A stretch of DNA of 64,000 nucleotides. Origin: Thalassococcus profundi (GTDB taxonomy: Bacteria; Pseudomonadota; Alphaproteobacteria; Rhodobacterales; Rhodobacteraceae). Location: positions 44,877 through 108,876 of the forward strand of contig NZ_QPMK01000003.1 in the NCBI RefSeq assembly GCF_003344785.1, read 5' to 3'. Below are positions 9,851 through 20,019 of this stretch, one piece after another (within the stretch, counting starts at the first letter, position 1; every line of letters starts with the position of its first letter). Both the position numbers and the translations under genes were made by a program. The notes under the pieces are model-generated. The model ran no database searches and was not told the DNA's origin. It saw nothing but the letters and a program-made list of their open reading frames with translations.

Positions 9851-10942
9851 ATGTTGGGCAGCGGGGCGATCTGGGCGCTGGGGGCGATGTCGGGCACCTC
9901 GCTCGACGGTGTGGATACGGCGATGCTGCGCACCGACGGAGAAACCATCGCCGACTTCGGCCCGTCCGACTACCGCCCCTATTCCGAGGCCGAGCGCGCC
10001 GAGTTGCGCGCCGTTCTGGGGCGCTGGCCAGGGCCGGGGCTGGAGGCAGCGCTGGAGGTGATCCAGAGCGCGCATATCGAGGCGCTCTCGGGCCATGAGG
10101 GGGCCGAACTCATGGGCTTTCACGGTCAGACGCTGGCGCATGACCCGCACGGTCGCGGCACGCACCAGCTGGGCGACGGCGACGCTTTGGCGCAGGCGCT
10201 GGGGGTGCCGGTGGTCTGGGATTTCCGCAGCAACGACGTGCGGCTGGGCGGGGAGGGGGCGCCGCTGGCGCCGTTCTATCACTTCGCCTGCGCCAAGTGG
10301 ATCGGCGCCGACGCACCGCTGGCGTTCCTGAACCTCGGCGGGGTGGGCAACCTCACCTGGGTGGACCCGCGCCATGCCGCGCCCGAAGAGCCGGGCGCGC
10401 TCCTGGCCTTCGACACCGGGCCGGCCAACGCTCCGCTCAACGACCTGATGGCAGAGCGCCGCGGCCTCGATTGCGACCGCGACGGTGCCCTGGCGGCGAC
10501 GGGGCAGGTGGTGGACGGCGCGCTCGAGCTCTTCCTCGACGAGGGGTATTTCCTCAAGATGCCGCCCAAGTCGCTGGACCGGGACGACTTTTCCCTGATG
10601 CTGGACCTCGTGCGCGAACTCGATGACGCCGATGCGGCGGCGACGATGACGGCGATGGCGGCAGCGGCGGTGATGCGCGGGATCGAACATTGCCCAAGCC
10701 CGCCCGCACGTCTGCTGGTGACCGGCGGCGGCCGGCACAACCCGGTGATGATGGCGATGCTGGCGGCGGGGCTCGACTGCCCGGTGGAGCCGGTCGAGGC
10801 GGTGGGCCTCGACGGCGACATGCTCGAAGCGCAGGCCTTCGCCTTCCTCGCGGTGCGTGCGGCGCGCGGCCTGCCGACCTCCTGCCCGTCGACGACCGGT
10901 GTGCGGGCCGCGGTGGGCGGCGGCCAGATCAGCCGCCCCTGA
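9851..10942 (+). CDS. anmK: Anhydro-N-acetylmuramic acid kinase
   Basis: Phosphorylates 1,6-anhydro-MurNAc with ring hydrolysis to MurNAc-6-phosphate during peptidoglycan recycling; cytoplasmic. The 363-aa protein starts with the family's phosphate-binding motif ([12 protein letters not shown], residues 11-22) and has [23 protein letters not shown] and VTGGGRHN motifs in the expected order. I chose the ATG at 9851; the same frame is open much further upstream only because it shadows tyrS. Confidence 0.96.
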   Translation: MLGSGAIWALGAMSGTSLDGVDTAMLRTDGETIADFGPSDYRPYSEAERAELRAVLGRWPGPGLEAALEVIQSAHIEALSGHEGAELMGFHGQTLAHDPHGRGTHQLGDGDALAQALGVPVVWDFRSNDVRLGGEGAPLAPFYHFACAKWIGADAPLAFLNLGGVGNLTWVDPRHAAPEEPGALLAFDTGPANAPLNDLMAERRGLDCDRDGALAATGQVVDGALELFLDEGYFLKMPPKSLDRDDFSLMLDLVRELDDADAAATMTAMAAAAVMRGIEHCPSPPARLLVTGGGRHNPVMMAMLAAGLDCPVEPVEAVGLDGDMLEAQAFAFLAVRAARGLPTSCPSTTGVRAAVGGGQISRP

Positions 10943-10991
10943 CTTACTTGCCCGGGATGCGACGGGCCGCGCACGACGGCCCTCCGAAGCC

Positions 10992-11336
10992 TCAGACCTG
11001 CTCGACCGTCACCCCGTCCTGCACATGGAAAGCCAGGTGGTTCTTGATCTCGGCCACCGCGTCCTTCGGGTCCTCGTAGGACCAGACGGCGTTTTCGTAG
11101 GTCCGGCTTTTCGACGCGATGCTGTAATAGGTCGCGGTGCCCTTGTGCGGGCAGACGGTGCTGTGGTCGGTCTTGTCCAGCAGCGCCATGGCGATGTCCT
11201 TGCGCGGAAAGTAGATCACGAAGGGCATGTCGCCCTCGGTCAATTCCAGCGCATCGTTGGATTCGCCCAGCACGGCGCCGCCGGCGCGGACCGTCCAGGT
11301 GCCCTCTGCGGGGCGTATCTTGATGTGGTCGGACAT
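10992..11336 (-). CDS. DUF427 domain-containing protein
   Basis: A 114-aa single-domain protein with DUF427 features: TWTVRAGGAVLGESNDALEL near the start and the conserved CPHKGTATYYSI core, followed by WSYEDPKDAVAEIKNHLAFH. Such small beta-barrel-like proteins are common in bacteria, usually without known function. No signal peptide. It ends tail to tail with anmK about 50 bases away. Confidence 0.93.
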   Translation of the reverse strand: MSDHIKIRPAEGTWTVRAGGAVLGESNDALELTEGDMPFVIYFPRKDIAMALLDKTDHSTVCPHKGTATYYSIASKSRTYENAVWSYEDPKDAVAEIKNHLAFHVQDGVTVEQV

Positions 11337-11406
11337 GGTCCCTCTCCCTTTTGTCGGTTCTTATGTCGGCCCTGTAACAGGCATGTATCTGCGTTCCGGC
11401 ACCGGA

Positions 11407-13188
11407 TCAGAGCGGCGCCGTTGCCCGCTCCAGCCAGTCGCGCGCCGCCCCCTCCACCAGCGACGCCAGCCGAGCGCGGCACTTCGCGTGATAGGCATCG
11501 AGCCAGTCCCGCTCCGGCCCGGTCAGCAGGTCCGGCAGGATCAGCCGCCGGTCGATGGGCACGTAGGTCAGGGTTTCGAATTCCAGCAGATCCTTGACCG
11601 TCTGGCCCGTCTGCTGTGCTGCGGGCTGCACGACGATCAGGTTCTCGATGCGAATACCATAAGCGCCCTCGCGGTAAAAGCCCGGCTCGTTGCTGAGGAT
11701 CATCCCCGGCTCGAACGGTACGGTGCCGGTGCGCGCCAGACGTTGAGGCCCCTCGTGCACGCTGAGGTAGCTGCCGACGCCATGGCCGGTGCCGTGGCCG
11801 TAATCCAGCCCCGCCTCCCAGAGCGCCACCCGCGCCAGCGCATCCAGGTCGCGCCCCGCAAGCCCCTTGGGCCAGCGCGCGCGGCTGATGGCGATCATGC
11901 CCTTCAAAACGCGGGTGAAGGCGTCCTTTTCCTCGTGCCCAACCTCGCCCACGGCGATGGTGCGGGTGATGTCGGTGGTGCCGTCCACATACTGCCCGCC
12001 CGAATCCACCAGCAGAAGCTGCCCGGCCTCGACGCGCGCATCGGTCTTTTCGGTGACCCGGTAATGCACGATGGCGCCATGCGGCCCGGCGCCGCTGATC
12101 GTCTCGAAGGAGATGTCGCGCAGGGCGTTGGTGGCGCGCCGCTCGGCTTCCAGCGCCTTGACCACGTCAATCTCGGTCAGGGATCCCGGCGGCTGCGCAT
12201 CGAGCCAGGCCAGGAACCGCACCATCGCCGCCCCGTCGCGCAGATGCGCGGCGCGCGCACCGGCGATCTCCACCGCGTTCTTGCGGGCCTTGGGCAGCAG
12301 GCAGGGATCGGTGGCATGCCGCACCTCCGCCGCGCCGCGCGCCAGGGCATCGGCCACCGCGACAGGGGCCGTGTCCGGGTCGATCGCAACCGTGCCCGAA
12401 AGCGCCTCCAGCGCCGCGGCAAATTGCTCCGGTGGCGCCACGGTCACCGAGGGTCCCAGGTGATCGCCCAGGTCCTTCAGCTTGGCATCCGCCATGAACA
12501 GCGTCACCCGCGCGTCCTTGTGCAGAAGCGCAAAGCCATGCGGCACCGGGTTGCGCGGCACATCCGATCCGCGCAAATTCAGAAGCCAGGCAAGGCTGTC
12601 GGGCAGGGTGATCACCGACACATCCGCCTTAAGCCCCTTGGCCAGCCGCGCGATCTTGTCGCCATGTGCCTCGCCCGCAAGATCGACCGGCTGGCCAAAG
12701 ACCGGTCCCATCGGCGGGGAGGGCTGACCGTACCAGATCCGGTCCACCAGGTTGTCGCTGCGCACCAGTTCGACCGCCTCCAGCGCCGCCTGCATCTTCT
12801 CCAGCCCCGTCACCGTGTGCAGCCAGGGATCGAAGCCGACGCGCCCGCCCTCCGGCAGGTGCTCGGCGATCCAGTCCGCCAGCTGCGTCTCGGGCCAGTT
12901 CACCGGCGTGAACACATCCGCCACCTGCGCGCGCACCTGAACGGTGTAGCGGCTGTCGACGAACACGCCCGCCACGTCCTGCAGCACCACGCAATGGCCC
13001 GCCGACCCGGTGAAGCCCGTGAGCCAGGCCAGCCGGTCGTCATGGGGCGCCACGTATTCGCCCTGGTGCGCATCGGCCCGCGGCACGACGAAACCGTCGA
13101 GCCCCTCGGCGCGCAGCGCCTCGCGCAGCGCCGCCAGCCGGGGCGGGCCCTGGTCGGGCGATGCGCTGTCCTCGAAAGTCTGAAACAT
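11407..13188 (-). CDS. Aminopeptidase P family protein (M24B metallopeptidase)
   Basis: A cytoplasmic peptidase predicted to release N-terminal residues preceding proline, using two metal ions. The 593-aa length fits the long, eukaryote-like aminopeptidase P form with two N-terminal creatinase-like domains and a C-terminal pita-bread catalytic domain. Metal ligands are visible in LLVDSGGQYVDGTTDITRT (two Asp), the His in DYGHGTGHGVG, and the Glu residues in LSNEPGFYREG and GIRIENL. It stands alone between the DUF427 gene and a hairpin repeat. Confidence 0.95.
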   Translation of the reverse strand: MFQTFEDSASPDQGPPRLAALREALRAEGLDGFVVPRADAHQGEYVAPHDDRLAWLTGFTGSAGHCVVLQDVAGVFVDSRYTVQVRAQVADVFTPVNWPETQLADWIAEHLPEGGRVGFDPWLHTVTGLEKMQAALEAVELVRSDNLVDRIWYGQPSPPMGPVFGQPVDLAGEAHGDKIARLAKGLKADVSVITLPDSLAWLLNLRGSDVPRNPVPHGFALLHKDARVTLFMADAKLKDLGDHLGPSVTVAPPEQFAAALEALSGTVAIDPDTAPVAVADALARGAAEVRHATDPCLLPKARKNAVEIAGARAAHLRDGAAMVRFLAWLDAQPPGSLTEIDVVKALEAERRATNALRDISFETISGAGPHGAIVHYRVTEKTDARVEAGQLLLVDSGGQYVDGTTDITRTIAVGEVGHEEKDAFTRVLKGMIAISRARWPKGLAGRDLDALARVALWEAGLDYGHGTGHGVGSYLSVHEGPQRLARTGTVPFEPGMILSNEPGFYREGAYGIRIENLIVVQPAAQQTGQTVKDLLEFETLTYVPIDRRLILPDLLTGPERDWLDAYHAKCRARLASLVEGAARDWLERATAPL

Positions 13189-13285
13189 CTCGCCTCTCTC
13201 GCTCTGCGCCGCAGAATACCCAAATCGCAGCGCGGGGCCAGAGCCGCCGAGACGAAACCGTGAAACCTGCCTGTTTCCAAGGGCG

Positions 13286-13350
13286 GGAAATACTCCGGGG
13301 GAGGCGCCGCAGCGCCGGGGGCAGCGCCCCCGAACGGGCCGAAGGCCCGT
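13286..13350 (-). repeat. Hairpin repeat, copy 4 (three adjacent stem-loops)
   Basis: Three inverted repeats in a row: 13334-13350 (7-base arms, loop GAA), 13316-13332 (7-base arms, loop AGC) and 13303-13316 (5-base arms). On the minus strand they are followed by CCCCGGAGTATTTCCCGC. The block lies directly 3' of cobT in sense orientation, in line with a terminator or mRNA-end role. Confidence 0.7.
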
Positions 13351-13365
13351 CCGCCCTCCCTGCCG

Positions 13366-15243
13366 TCAGGAGGCTTTGCGCATCCCCAGCACCCGCGCGC
13401 GCTTGCGCGGATCGGAATCAAAGAGCGAGGCCAGCTGCTCGGTCATCGCCCCCGCAAGCTGTTCCACGTCGGTGATGGTCACCGCTCGCTCGTAGTAGCG
13501 TGTGACGTCATGGCCGATGCCGATAGCCAGCAGCTCCACCTGGCGCTTGCGCTCGACCATGGCGATCACGTCGCGCAGGTGCTTTTCGAGGAAATTCGCC
13601 GCGTTCACGCTCAGGGTCGAATCGTCCACCGGCGCGCCGTCGGAAATCACCATGAGGATCTTGCGCGCCTCGGGGCGGCCGGCCATGCGCCGGTGCGCCC
13701 ATTCCAGCGCCTCGCCGTCGATGTTCTCTTTCAGCAGGCCTTCCTTCATCATCAGGCCCAGGTTGGCGCGCGTCCGCCGCCAGGGCGCGTCGGCGCCCTT
13801 GTAGATGATGTGGCGCAGGTCGTTCAGCCGTCCGGGCTGCTGTTCGCGGCCTTCGCCCAGCCATTTCTCGCGCGCCATGCCGCCTTTCCACGCCTTGGTG
13901 GTGAAACCGAGGATCTCGACCTTGACGTTGCAACGCTCCAGTGTGCGCGCCAGCACGTCGGCGCAGATCGCGGCGATGGAGATGGGCCGCCCGCGCATCG
14001 ATCCGGAATTGTCCAGAAGAAGCGTCACCACGGTGTCGCGGAACTCGGTGTCCTTCTCGACCTTGAAGCTCAGCGGCGTCGTGGGGCTCACCACCACCCG
14101 CGCCAGCCGCCCGGCATCCAGAATGCCTTCCTCGCGGTCGAACTCCCAGGACCGGTTCTGCTGCGCCTGCAGGCGCCGTTGCAGCTTGTTGGCCAGCCGG
14201 CTCACGGCGCCTTTCAGCGGCTCGAGCTGCTGGTCGAGATAGGCGCGCAGGCGTTCCAGTTCGGCGGGTTCGGCGAGGTCCTCGGCCTTGATCTCCTCGT
14301 CATGGGTGGAATCGTAGACGGTGTAATTGGGATCGGCGTCGGACACCGGGGCAGGGGCGGGCGGCTCCATCGGTGCCTCGCCCTCGGGCATCTCGGTCTC
14401 GTCGCCCAGCTCCTGATCGGCCATCTCGTCCATGGAGACCTGGGCCTGGCTGCTGTCCTGGGTCTCGTCCTGGCTCTGCTCCGGGCTCGATTCGCTGTCT
14501 TCCTCGCCCTCGTCCTCCTGGCCGGTGCTGTCGGGATCCTGCTCGTCGTCCTGGCTGTCCTCTCCCTGTTCGTCCGACTCGTCGTCGAAGTCGTCCGGAT
14601 CGTCGCCCAACTGGTCGCCGTAACCCAGGTCGGTGATGACCTGCCGGGTGAACTTGGCGAATTCGGTCTGGTCGGCGAGCTTGCCCTGCAACCCTTCGAG
14701 CGTGCCGCCGGCCTGGTCCTCGATGAAGCCGCGCCAGAGGTCCATGACGTTGTCCGCGCCCGCCGGCATGTCGCGGCCCGTGGCCAGATGCCGGACGAGG
14801 TAGCCCGCCGCGACCGACAGCGGCACGTCCGAGGCGTCCTTGACGTCGGCATAACCGCGCCGCGCCGCCTCGTGGCCGATCTTGGCGTCGATGTTGCCGG
14901 CGGTGCCGGGCATGTCGCGCGCGCCCATCGCCTCGCAGCGGGCGGTTTCCATCGCCTCGTAGATCTCGCGCGCCATGTCGCCCGGCGGGGCGTAGCGGGC
15001 ATGGCAGCCGGCGTCGTGGTAGCGCCGGTGCATGGCCAGCGCATCGGCGGTGCCGCGCGCCAGCAGCACCTCGTCACGGGTCATGCGGCGGCTGATCTGC
15101 GGCAGACGCATCGCGTCGCCCGACACGCCCGACGGGTCGACCGTGTAGCTGACGGTGATGTCCGGATCGTGGGCCATGACCTTGGTGGCCTCGGCCAGGG
15201 CCTTCTTGAATGGATCGGCGGGGTTGTCGGACTGCTGTGCCAT
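13366..15243 (-). CDS. cobT: Aerobic cobaltochelatase subunit CobT
   Basis: With CobN and CobS it inserts cobalt into hydrogenobyrinic acid a,c-diamide in aerobic B12 synthesis; ATP-driven and cytoplasmic. The 625-aa protein has a CobT N-terminal region, a very acidic, Gln/Ser/Asp/Glu-rich linker (about residues 210-310), and a C-terminal von Willebrand A domain with the MIDAS motif DNSGSMRG near residue 412. The partner cobS is about 1.7 kb upstream on the same strand; cobN is not in the window. Confidence 0.97.
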   Translation of the reverse strand: MAQQSDNPADPFKKALAEATKVMAHDPDITVSYTVDPSGVSGDAMRLPQISRRMTRDEVLLARGTADALAMHRRYHDAGCHARYAPPGDMAREIYEAMETARCEAMGARDMPGTAGNIDAKIGHEAARRGYADVKDASDVPLSVAAGYLVRHLATGRDMPAGADNVMDLWRGFIEDQAGGTLEGLQGKLADQTEFAKFTRQVITDLGYGDQLGDDPDDFDDESDEQGEDSQDDEQDPDSTGQEDEGEEDSESSPEQSQDETQDSSQAQVSMDEMADQELGDETEMPEGEAPMEPPAPAPVSDADPNYTVYDSTHDEEIKAEDLAEPAELERLRAYLDQQLEPLKGAVSRLANKLQRRLQAQQNRSWEFDREEGILDAGRLARVVVSPTTPLSFKVEKDTEFRDTVVTLLLDNSGSMRGRPISIAAICADVLARTLERCNVKVEILGFTTKAWKGGMAREKWLGEGREQQPGRLNDLRHIIYKGADAPWRRTRANLGLMMKEGLLKENIDGEALEWAHRRMAGRPEARKILMVISDGAPVDDSTLSVNAANFLEKHLRDVIAMVERKRQVELLAIGIGHDVTRYYERAVTITDVEQLAGAMTEQLASLFDSDPRKRARVLGMRKAS

Positions 15244-15352
15244 GCCTGACTAATTGGATATCGGCGCCGGTTTGACAAGGGCAGACTGCATCCGGTTGCC
15301 CGCGCGGGCGCCGCCGCCTAGGTTGCCGTCACGCCACACGGAGGAGCCGGTC

Positions 15353-16174
15353 ATGCCGTCGATCCATCTGCCGGAGGCGGGTGCGCTTCTGCGCTGGCAC
15401 GATCTGCCGGGCACGGGGTCGGATGCCTTGCCCGCGCTGGTCTGCCTGCCGGCGCTGAGCTTTGCCGCGGCGCCGAACTTCCTGCCGCTGGTCGCGCAGC
15501 CCGCGCTGGCACCTTACCGCCGCGTCCTGCTGGATTTGCCCGGCTCGGGCTCCAGCCCGCCGATCTCGGGGTTCTCCGGGGTGCCGCGCGACCATGCGCG
15601 GCTGGTGGCGGCGGTGCTCGACCATCTGGAGCTTGGTCCGGCGGTGATCTTCGGCCATTCCATGGGCGGCACGGTGGCGATTTACCTGGCGCTCGACCGG
15701 CCCGACCTCGTGGCGCATGTGCTGGTGGCCGAAGGCAACCTCAGCCCCGGCGGCGGATCGGCGTCGCAGGGGATCGCCCGCAAGGACCGCGCGGACTTCG
15801 TGGCGACCGGCTTTGCGCGGTTGCAGGACCGGCTGCGCCAGGCCGCGATGGCGGGCAATGCCAACGCCGATCATGTGCACGCCGCCCGGATCGGCGCCGA
15901 TCCGGCGAGCCTGCACGCCAATGCGACCGAGCTGGTCGACCTCGACCCGGCGCTCAAACCCGCGTTCCTCTCGGCCCATCTGCCGCGCACCTTTATCTAC
16001 GGTGCTCAGAGCCTGACCGAGAGCCTCGGCGCGCCGGACGTGCCCGACCCGGCAGAACTGCACACCCATGGCATCGCGACCGAGGTGATCGACGGCGCGG
16101 GCCACCTGATGACCCATGACAATCCGCAGGCCCTGGCCGAGGTGCTTGCCCGTGTGCTGCGCGTCAGAACCTGA
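15353..16174 (+). CDS. Alpha/beta hydrolase
   Basis: A 273-aa alpha/beta-hydrolase-fold protein. The nucleophile elbow GHSMGG (Ser about residue 103) is present, with the oxyanion region near LPGSGSS and the catalytic His probable in DGAGHLMTHDNP near the C-terminus. A GGAGGAG site sits before the ATG at 15353; the upstream in-frame extension is not needed. It is oriented against cobT and the small secreted genes around it. Substrate not predictable. Confidence 0.92.
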   Translation: MPSIHLPEAGALLRWHDLPGTGSDALPALVCLPALSFAAAPNFLPLVAQPALAPYRRVLLDLPGSGSSPPISGFSGVPRDHARLVAAVLDHLELGPAVIFGHSMGGTVAIYLALDRPDLVAHVLVAEGNLSPGGGSASQGIARKDRADFVATGFARLQDRLRQAAMAGNANADHVHAARIGADPASLHANATELVDLDPALKPAFLSAHLPRTFIYGAQSLTESLGAPDVPDPAELHTHGIATEVIDGAGHLMTHDNPQALAEVLARVLRVRT

Positions 16175-16175
16175 C

Positions 16176-16571
16176 CTATCCCAGCAGCAGGCTTTCGCAT
16201 TCGGACAGGTAAAGCCAGGCACTGCGCTTTGCCTGGCGCCTGAGGCGGTCGTCGGTGCCGAACTGCGCCAGCTGCAACAGCCGGGCCTGGGCCATCTTCG
16301 CGTCGATCCGCCAGGCCAGCGCCTGGCGTCCGGTGACAGGACCGCCAAGCGTCGCATCGACCAGCGCCACGAACCCCGCGCGCACCCGTTCCGTGCGGTC
16401 CGACGCGGCGCCGTCGAACATCCATTGATGTTCCATCAATGCCGACATGCGGCCGGCGCAGGTGGCAAAGGTCTTCGCGCGCGTCTGGGCGTCCTGCGGC
16501 AGGGCGATGGCGCTGCCGGTCCAGAGCATCCAGACCAGAACGGCGCAGAGATATGTTTTCAATCCGCTCAT
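16176..16571 (-). CDS. Small secreted protein with two cysteines (hypothetical)
   Basis: A 131-aa protein of unknown function. A Sec signal peptide (about residues 1-24, ending TGSAIA) is followed by a mostly helical mature part with a cysteine in FATCAGRMSALMEH and another in LYLSECESLLLG near the C-terminus. The pair could form a disulfide in the periplasm. It resembles the gene at 16687 in layout. The ATG at 16571 was chosen over a GTG three codons upstream. Confidence 0.75.
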   Translation of the reverse strand: MSGLKTYLCAVLVWMLWTGSAIALPQDAQTRAKTFATCAGRMSALMEHQWMFDGAASDRTERVRAGFVALVDATLGGPVTGRQALAWRIDAKMAQARLLQLAQFGTDDRLRRQAKRSAWLYLSECESLLLG

Positions 16572-16686
16572 CCTGCGCACAGTGGAGCATGAAAGTTGCG
16601 CAAAAATGAGGCTAAATGAAAACTTTTCCGGAGAGTTGTCGGAGAATCACAGGCGATTCCGGCACGCGGCCGATGTCGCCCGGCGT

Positions 16687-16986
16687 TCAGTCCGCGCGCA
16701 GCGCCTCGCAGTCCTGCATCTGACGCTCGAACAGGTCGCGGCTGGTCTCGTCGCCGTCTTCGATCATCGCCCGGACCATCAGGAACATGCCCTCACGCTG
16801 GTCCGCGACGGCGCCCGGCAGGTCGGCACGGCGGGCAAAGGCCCGGGCCATGCCGCGCGCCTCGGCCTCTCTATCGAGATAGGCCGACACCTCGGCGTAG
16901 TCGGCATAGCCGTGCCAGAGCGCCGCGCAAGTTGCCAGCCGCTCGGCAGAGCCGAGCGACACCAGCAGCAGCGCAGCGCCCAGCAT
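16687..16986 (-). CDS. Small secreted protein next to cobS (hypothetical)
   Basis: A 99-aa protein of unknown function that begins four bases after the cobS stop, so it is in the cobS operon. It has a short hydrophobic leader (MLGAALLLVSLGSA), then LATCAALWHGYADY, a charged helical middle, and MQDCEALRAD at the end. The two cysteines (about residues 20 and 93) sit in the same relative places as in the protein at 16176, suggesting a diverged paralogue. Not matched to a named family. Confidence 0.7.
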   Translation of the reverse strand: MLGAALLLVSLGSAERLATCAALWHGYADYAEVSAYLDREAEARGMARAFARRADLPGAVADQREGMFLMVRAMIEDGDETSRDLFERQMQDCEALRAD

Positions 16987-16990
16987 GGGC

Positions 16991-17977
16991 TCAGACGACG
17001 CTGATCGACGCGGCGCTTTCCGGCAGTTCCTCGTCGAAGCAGCGCTGGTAGAACTCGGCCACGGTCTGCCGCTCCAGCTCGTCGCACTTGTTGAGGAACG
17101 ACACGCGGAACGAATAGCCAAGGTCGCGGAAGATCTCGGCGTTCTGCGCCCAGGCGATGACCGTCCGGGGCGACATCACCGTCGACAGGTCGCCGTTCAT
17201 GAAGGCGGTGCGCGTGAGGTCCGCCACGGTCACCATCTGGCGCACCGTCTTGCGGCCCTTCTCGGTGTTGTAATGGGGTGCCTTCGACAGCACGATCGAG
17301 GTCTCGGCGTCGATGCTGAGGTAGTTGAGCGTCGCCACCAGAGACCAGCGGTCCATCTGGCCCTGGTTGATCTGCTGGGTGCCGTGGTAAAGGCCGGTGG
17401 TGTCGCCCAGTCCCACGGTGTTGGCGGTGGCGAAGATGCGGAAGTACTTGTGCGGCGTCAGCACCTGGTTCTGGTCCAGCAGCGTCAGCTTGCCGTCGGT
17501 TTCCAGAACCCGCTGGATCACGAACATCACGTCGGCGCGGCCCGCGTCGTATTCGTCGAAGACGATGGCGCAGGGATTGCGCAGCGCCCAGGGCAGGATG
17601 CCTTCCTGGAACTGCGTGGTCTGCTTGCCGTCCACCAGCTTGATCGCGTCCTTGCCGATGAGGTCGATCCGGCTGATGTGGCTGTCGAGGTTCACCCGCA
17701 CGGCGGGCCAGTTGAGACGGGCCGCGACCTGTTCGATATGGGTCGACTTGCCGGTGCCGTGATAGCCCTGGATCATCACCCGGCGGTTGTTGCGGAACCC
17801 GGCAAGGATCGCCAGCGTCGTGTCGGGGTCGAACTTGTAGGTGCTGTCGAGATCCGGCACCCGTTCGGTGCGCTCGGCAAAGCCGTGAACGATCATGTCC
17901 GTATCAATGCCGAACACCTCGCGGACGGAGATCTCCTCGGTGGGTTTTGCATTGATGTCGATCGTGCCGTCAGCCAT
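16991..17977 (-). CDS. cobS: Aerobic cobaltochelatase subunit CobS
   Basis: AAA+ ATPase subunit of the cobalt-inserting CobNST complex. The 328-aa protein shows the N-terminal CobS region ([13 protein letters not shown]), Walker [14 protein letters not shown] near residue 75, Walker [10 protein letters not shown] near residue 140 and sensor sequence [20 protein letters not shown] precedes the ATG at 17977. An in-frame extension upstream is not needed and would run into the divergent sigma-factor gene region. Followed after four bases by a small secreted protein. Confidence 0.97.
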   Translation of the reverse strand: MADGTIDINAKPTEEISVREVFGIDTDMIVHGFAERTERVPDLDSTYKFDPDTTLAILAGFRNNRRVMIQGYHGTGKSTHIEQVAARLNWPAVRVNLDSHISRIDLIGKDAIKLVDGKQTTQFQEGILPWALRNPCAIVFDEYDAGRADVMFVIQRVLETDGKLTLLDQNQVLTPHKYFRIFATANTVGLGDTTGLYHGTQQINQGQMDRWSLVATLNYLSIDAETSIVLSKAPHYNTEKGRKTVRQMVTVADLTRTAFMNGDLSTVMSPRTVIAWAQNAEIFRDLGYSFRVSFLNKCDELERQTVAEFYQRCFDEELPESAASISVV

Positions 17978-18074
17978 GGTTGCCTCGTTCTTGTTCGCGC
18001 GTCTGATATCGCGCACGTGGTGCAACATATCGCGGCAAGGGGCAAGGGAAAGCGCGAAGTTCGGGGGGCAGGGC

Positions 18075-18611
18075 GTGGCGGTATCCGAGATCGAAGCCTT
18101 GCTGGCACGCATCGCCGGGGGCGAACGGACCGCGTTCCGGTCGTTCTACGCCCTGACGTCGGCGCGCCTTTTCGGGATCTGCCTTGGTGTGCTGGGTGAC
18201 CGGCCGCGGGCCGAAGAGGCGTTGCAACAGGTCTACCTGCGCATCTGGGAACAGGCCGACCGCTACCGCGTGACCGGGCAGGAGCCGATGGTCTGGCTGG
18301 TGACGCTGGCGCGCGATGCCGCGATCGACTGCAAGCGGCGCGAGGCGCGGCGGCCGGCCGATGCCGCTCCGGTAAACCTGGACGACCTCGTGCCGGACAC
18401 CGGTCCGGGCGACCGGACCCCTGATGCGGGCCCGCTGCGGCAGGCCTGCCGGATGGTCCTGCCGCCGGACCTGACGGCGATGCTGCGTCGGGCCTATGCG
18501 CGCGGCGAGAGCTACGAGACGCTCGCCCGCGATGCCGGCGTGTCGCGCGACACTGCGCGACAGCTGATGCGGCGCGGCCTCAAGTCCCTGCGCGCGGAGC
18601 TCGACCGATGA
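18075..18611 (+). CDS. ECF-family RNA polymerase sigma factor
   Basis: A 178-aa group IV sigma factor that would direct RNA polymerase to stress promoters. Sigma-2 region is seen around [18 protein letters not shown]...[15 protein letters not shown], and sigma-4 with helix-turn-helix in [22 protein letters not shown] start at 18075. Its end overlaps the anti-sigma gene by four bases (ATGA), the classic coupled arrangement. Divergent from cobS. Likely controls the downstream fasciclin and msrB genes and perhaps itself; this is inference from synteny. Confidence 0.93.
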   Translation: MAVSEIEALLARIAGGERTAFRSFYALTSARLFGICLGVLGDRPRAEEALQQVYLRIWEQADRYRVTGQEPMVWLVTLARDAAIDCKRREARRPADAAPVNLDDLVPDTGPGDRTPDAGPLRQACRMVLPPDLTAMLRRAYARGESYETLARDAGVSRDTARQLMRRGLKSLRAELDR

Positions 18612-19306
18612 GCGTCGACCATTCCGACACCTTGCCCGGAGGCGACAGCGAACTGGCGGGAGAATACGTGCTCGGCCTGCTCGAAGGCGTGGAACTGCAC
18701 GCCTTCGAGGCGCAGCTGGCCAGCGACCCCGCCCTGCAGGCCGAGGTCGCCGCCTGGGCGGCGCATCTTTCGGAACTGGCCGCCGACATTCTCGAAGTCG
18801 CGCCCGCCCCCGCGGTCCTGCGCCGGATCGAAATTGCCGCCTTCGGCGCGGCGCCGCCCAGCTTCTGGCGCCAGCTCTGGCCCTACGTGCTGGGCGCGGC
18901 GGCGGCGGCGGCCTTGGCCTGGGTCGCGACGGGCGTCGGGCTGGTGCCGATGTCAGAGCCGGTCCGCGACGCCGCCCCGCTGACCGCGCGGCTCGAGTCG
19001 GACAGCGGCGGCGTGTCCCTGTCGGCGGCCTTCCATCCTGCGACCGCAGAGCTTGTCGCGGAGGTGACCGGCGGTGCGCCACCGCCGGGACGGATCCTGT
19101 TTCTCTGGGCCGTGCCCGAGGGCGGGACACCGCGCCTGCTGGGACAGATGCCCGACAGCGGTCCGTTCAGGCGCGATCTGCCACTGGACCTGGCGTCGGA
19201 AATGCCGGGTGCCGGACTCGCCGTCTCGGCCGAGGCAGAGGGCACCGTTTCTCCAGCGGCGCCCTTGGGGCCGATCGTCGCGCGTGGTCTCTTCACGCAG
19301 CCGTGA
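18608..19306 (+). CDS. RskA-type anti-sigma factor
   Basis: A 232-aa membrane anti-sigma factor. The N-terminal cytoplasmic part has the anti-sigma-type motif LAGEYVLGLLEG and EAQLASDP, followed by one membrane helix (about residues 96-117, LWPYVLGAAAAAALAWVA), then a periplasmic RskA C-terminal domain (LTARLESDSGGVSLSAAF ... WAVPEGG). It should sequester the upstream ECF sigma factor until an envelope or oxidative signal releases it. No zinc-binding HxxxCxxC motif, so it is unlike ChrR. Confidence 0.92.
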   Translation: MSVDHSDTLPGGDSELAGEYVLGLLEGVELHAFEAQLASDPALQAEVAAWAAHLSELAADILEVAPAPAVLRRIEIAAFGAAPPSFWRQLWPYVLGAAAAAALAWVATGVGLVPMSEPVRDAAPLTARLESDSGGVSLSAAFHPATAELVAEVTGGAPPPGRILFLWAVPEGGTPRLLGQMPDSGPFRRDLPLDLASEMPGAGLAVSAEAEGTVSPAAPLGPIVARGLFTQP

Positions 19307-19393
19307 AGGCGCGTGCCGAAACTCCTGCGGCGCGCTTCCGTGGCTGTCTGTGAAATCGCCCAGCAAGGGTGGATTGTCCAAACGGAGGAAGCC

Positions 19394-19963
19394 ATGACGA
19401 CCCGCACCCCCCTGATCGCAGCGATTGCCGCTGCCAGCCTGTCCACCGCAGCCTTCGCCCAGTCGGGCGGCATGAACGACAACCCGATGGTCGGCGGCGC
19501 CGAGATGTTCGCCGACCGGACCATCGTTGAGAACGCGGTGAATTCCGCCGATCACACGACCTTGGTCGCCGCGGTCCAGCAGGCCGACCTGGTCGAGACG
19601 CTGTCGGGCCCCGGACCCTTTACTGTCTTCGCGCCCACCAATGCCGCTTTCGACATGATTTCGGATGACTCGCTCAGCCAGCTGATGATGGACGAGCACA
19701 AGGCGCAGCTGGCGCAGATCCTCACCTGCCACGTGGTCGCCGCCAATGCCATGTCCGACGCCATCGCTGGGATGATCGCCGATGACGGTGGCACCCATCC
19801 CGTCGAGACCGTCGGCGGCTGCACGCTGCAGGCCAAGATGTCGGGCGGCACCATCACCCTGACCGACGAACAGGGCCGCAGCGCCGACGTGACCATTGCC
19901 GACGTCAAGCAATCGAACGGCGTGATCCACGTCATCGACCGGGTGCTTTTGCCGGCCATGTGA
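19394..19963 (+). CDS. Fasciclin (FAS1) domain secreted protein
   Basis: A 189-aa exported protein with a Sec signal peptide (MTTRTPLIAAIAAASLSTAAFA) and one FAS1 domain: the H1-type motif GPGPFTVFAPTNAAFD and the H2-type motif NGVIHVIDRVLLP are clear. FAS1 proteins mediate adhesion or cell-surface interactions; here its place behind an ECF sigma/anti-sigma pair suggests an envelope stress target. A strong GGAGGAA site at 19384-19390 fixes the ATG at 19394. Confidence 0.95.
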   Translation: MTTRTPLIAAIAAASLSTAAFAQSGGMNDNPMVGGAEMFADRTIVENAVNSADHTTLVAAVQQADLVETLSGPGPFTVFAPTNAAFDMISDDSLSQLMMDEHKAQLAQILTCHVVAANAMSDAIAGMIADDGGTHPVETVGGCTLQAKMSGGTITLTDEQGRSADVTIADVKQSNGVIHVIDRVLLPAM

Positions 19964-19991
19964 ATCCCCCATGGTCACGTGAAAGTGCTGG

Positions 19992-20019
19992 CCCCGCCCT
20001 TGCCCCCGCAAGGGTGGGG
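19992..20019 (+). other. Strong intergenic hairpin between fasciclin gene and msrB
   Basis: Twelve-base arms 19992-20003 and 20008-20019 with a CCCC loop and one G-T wobble. No T-run follows, so it may be an attenuator, an mRNA stabiliser or a protein-binding site rather than a full terminator. Confidence 0.6.

Noticed and set aside
17978-18112. N-terminal extension of CobS
   Set aside because: Composition is unlike the family, and the ATG at 17977 gives the usual 328-aa length with a ribosome site.
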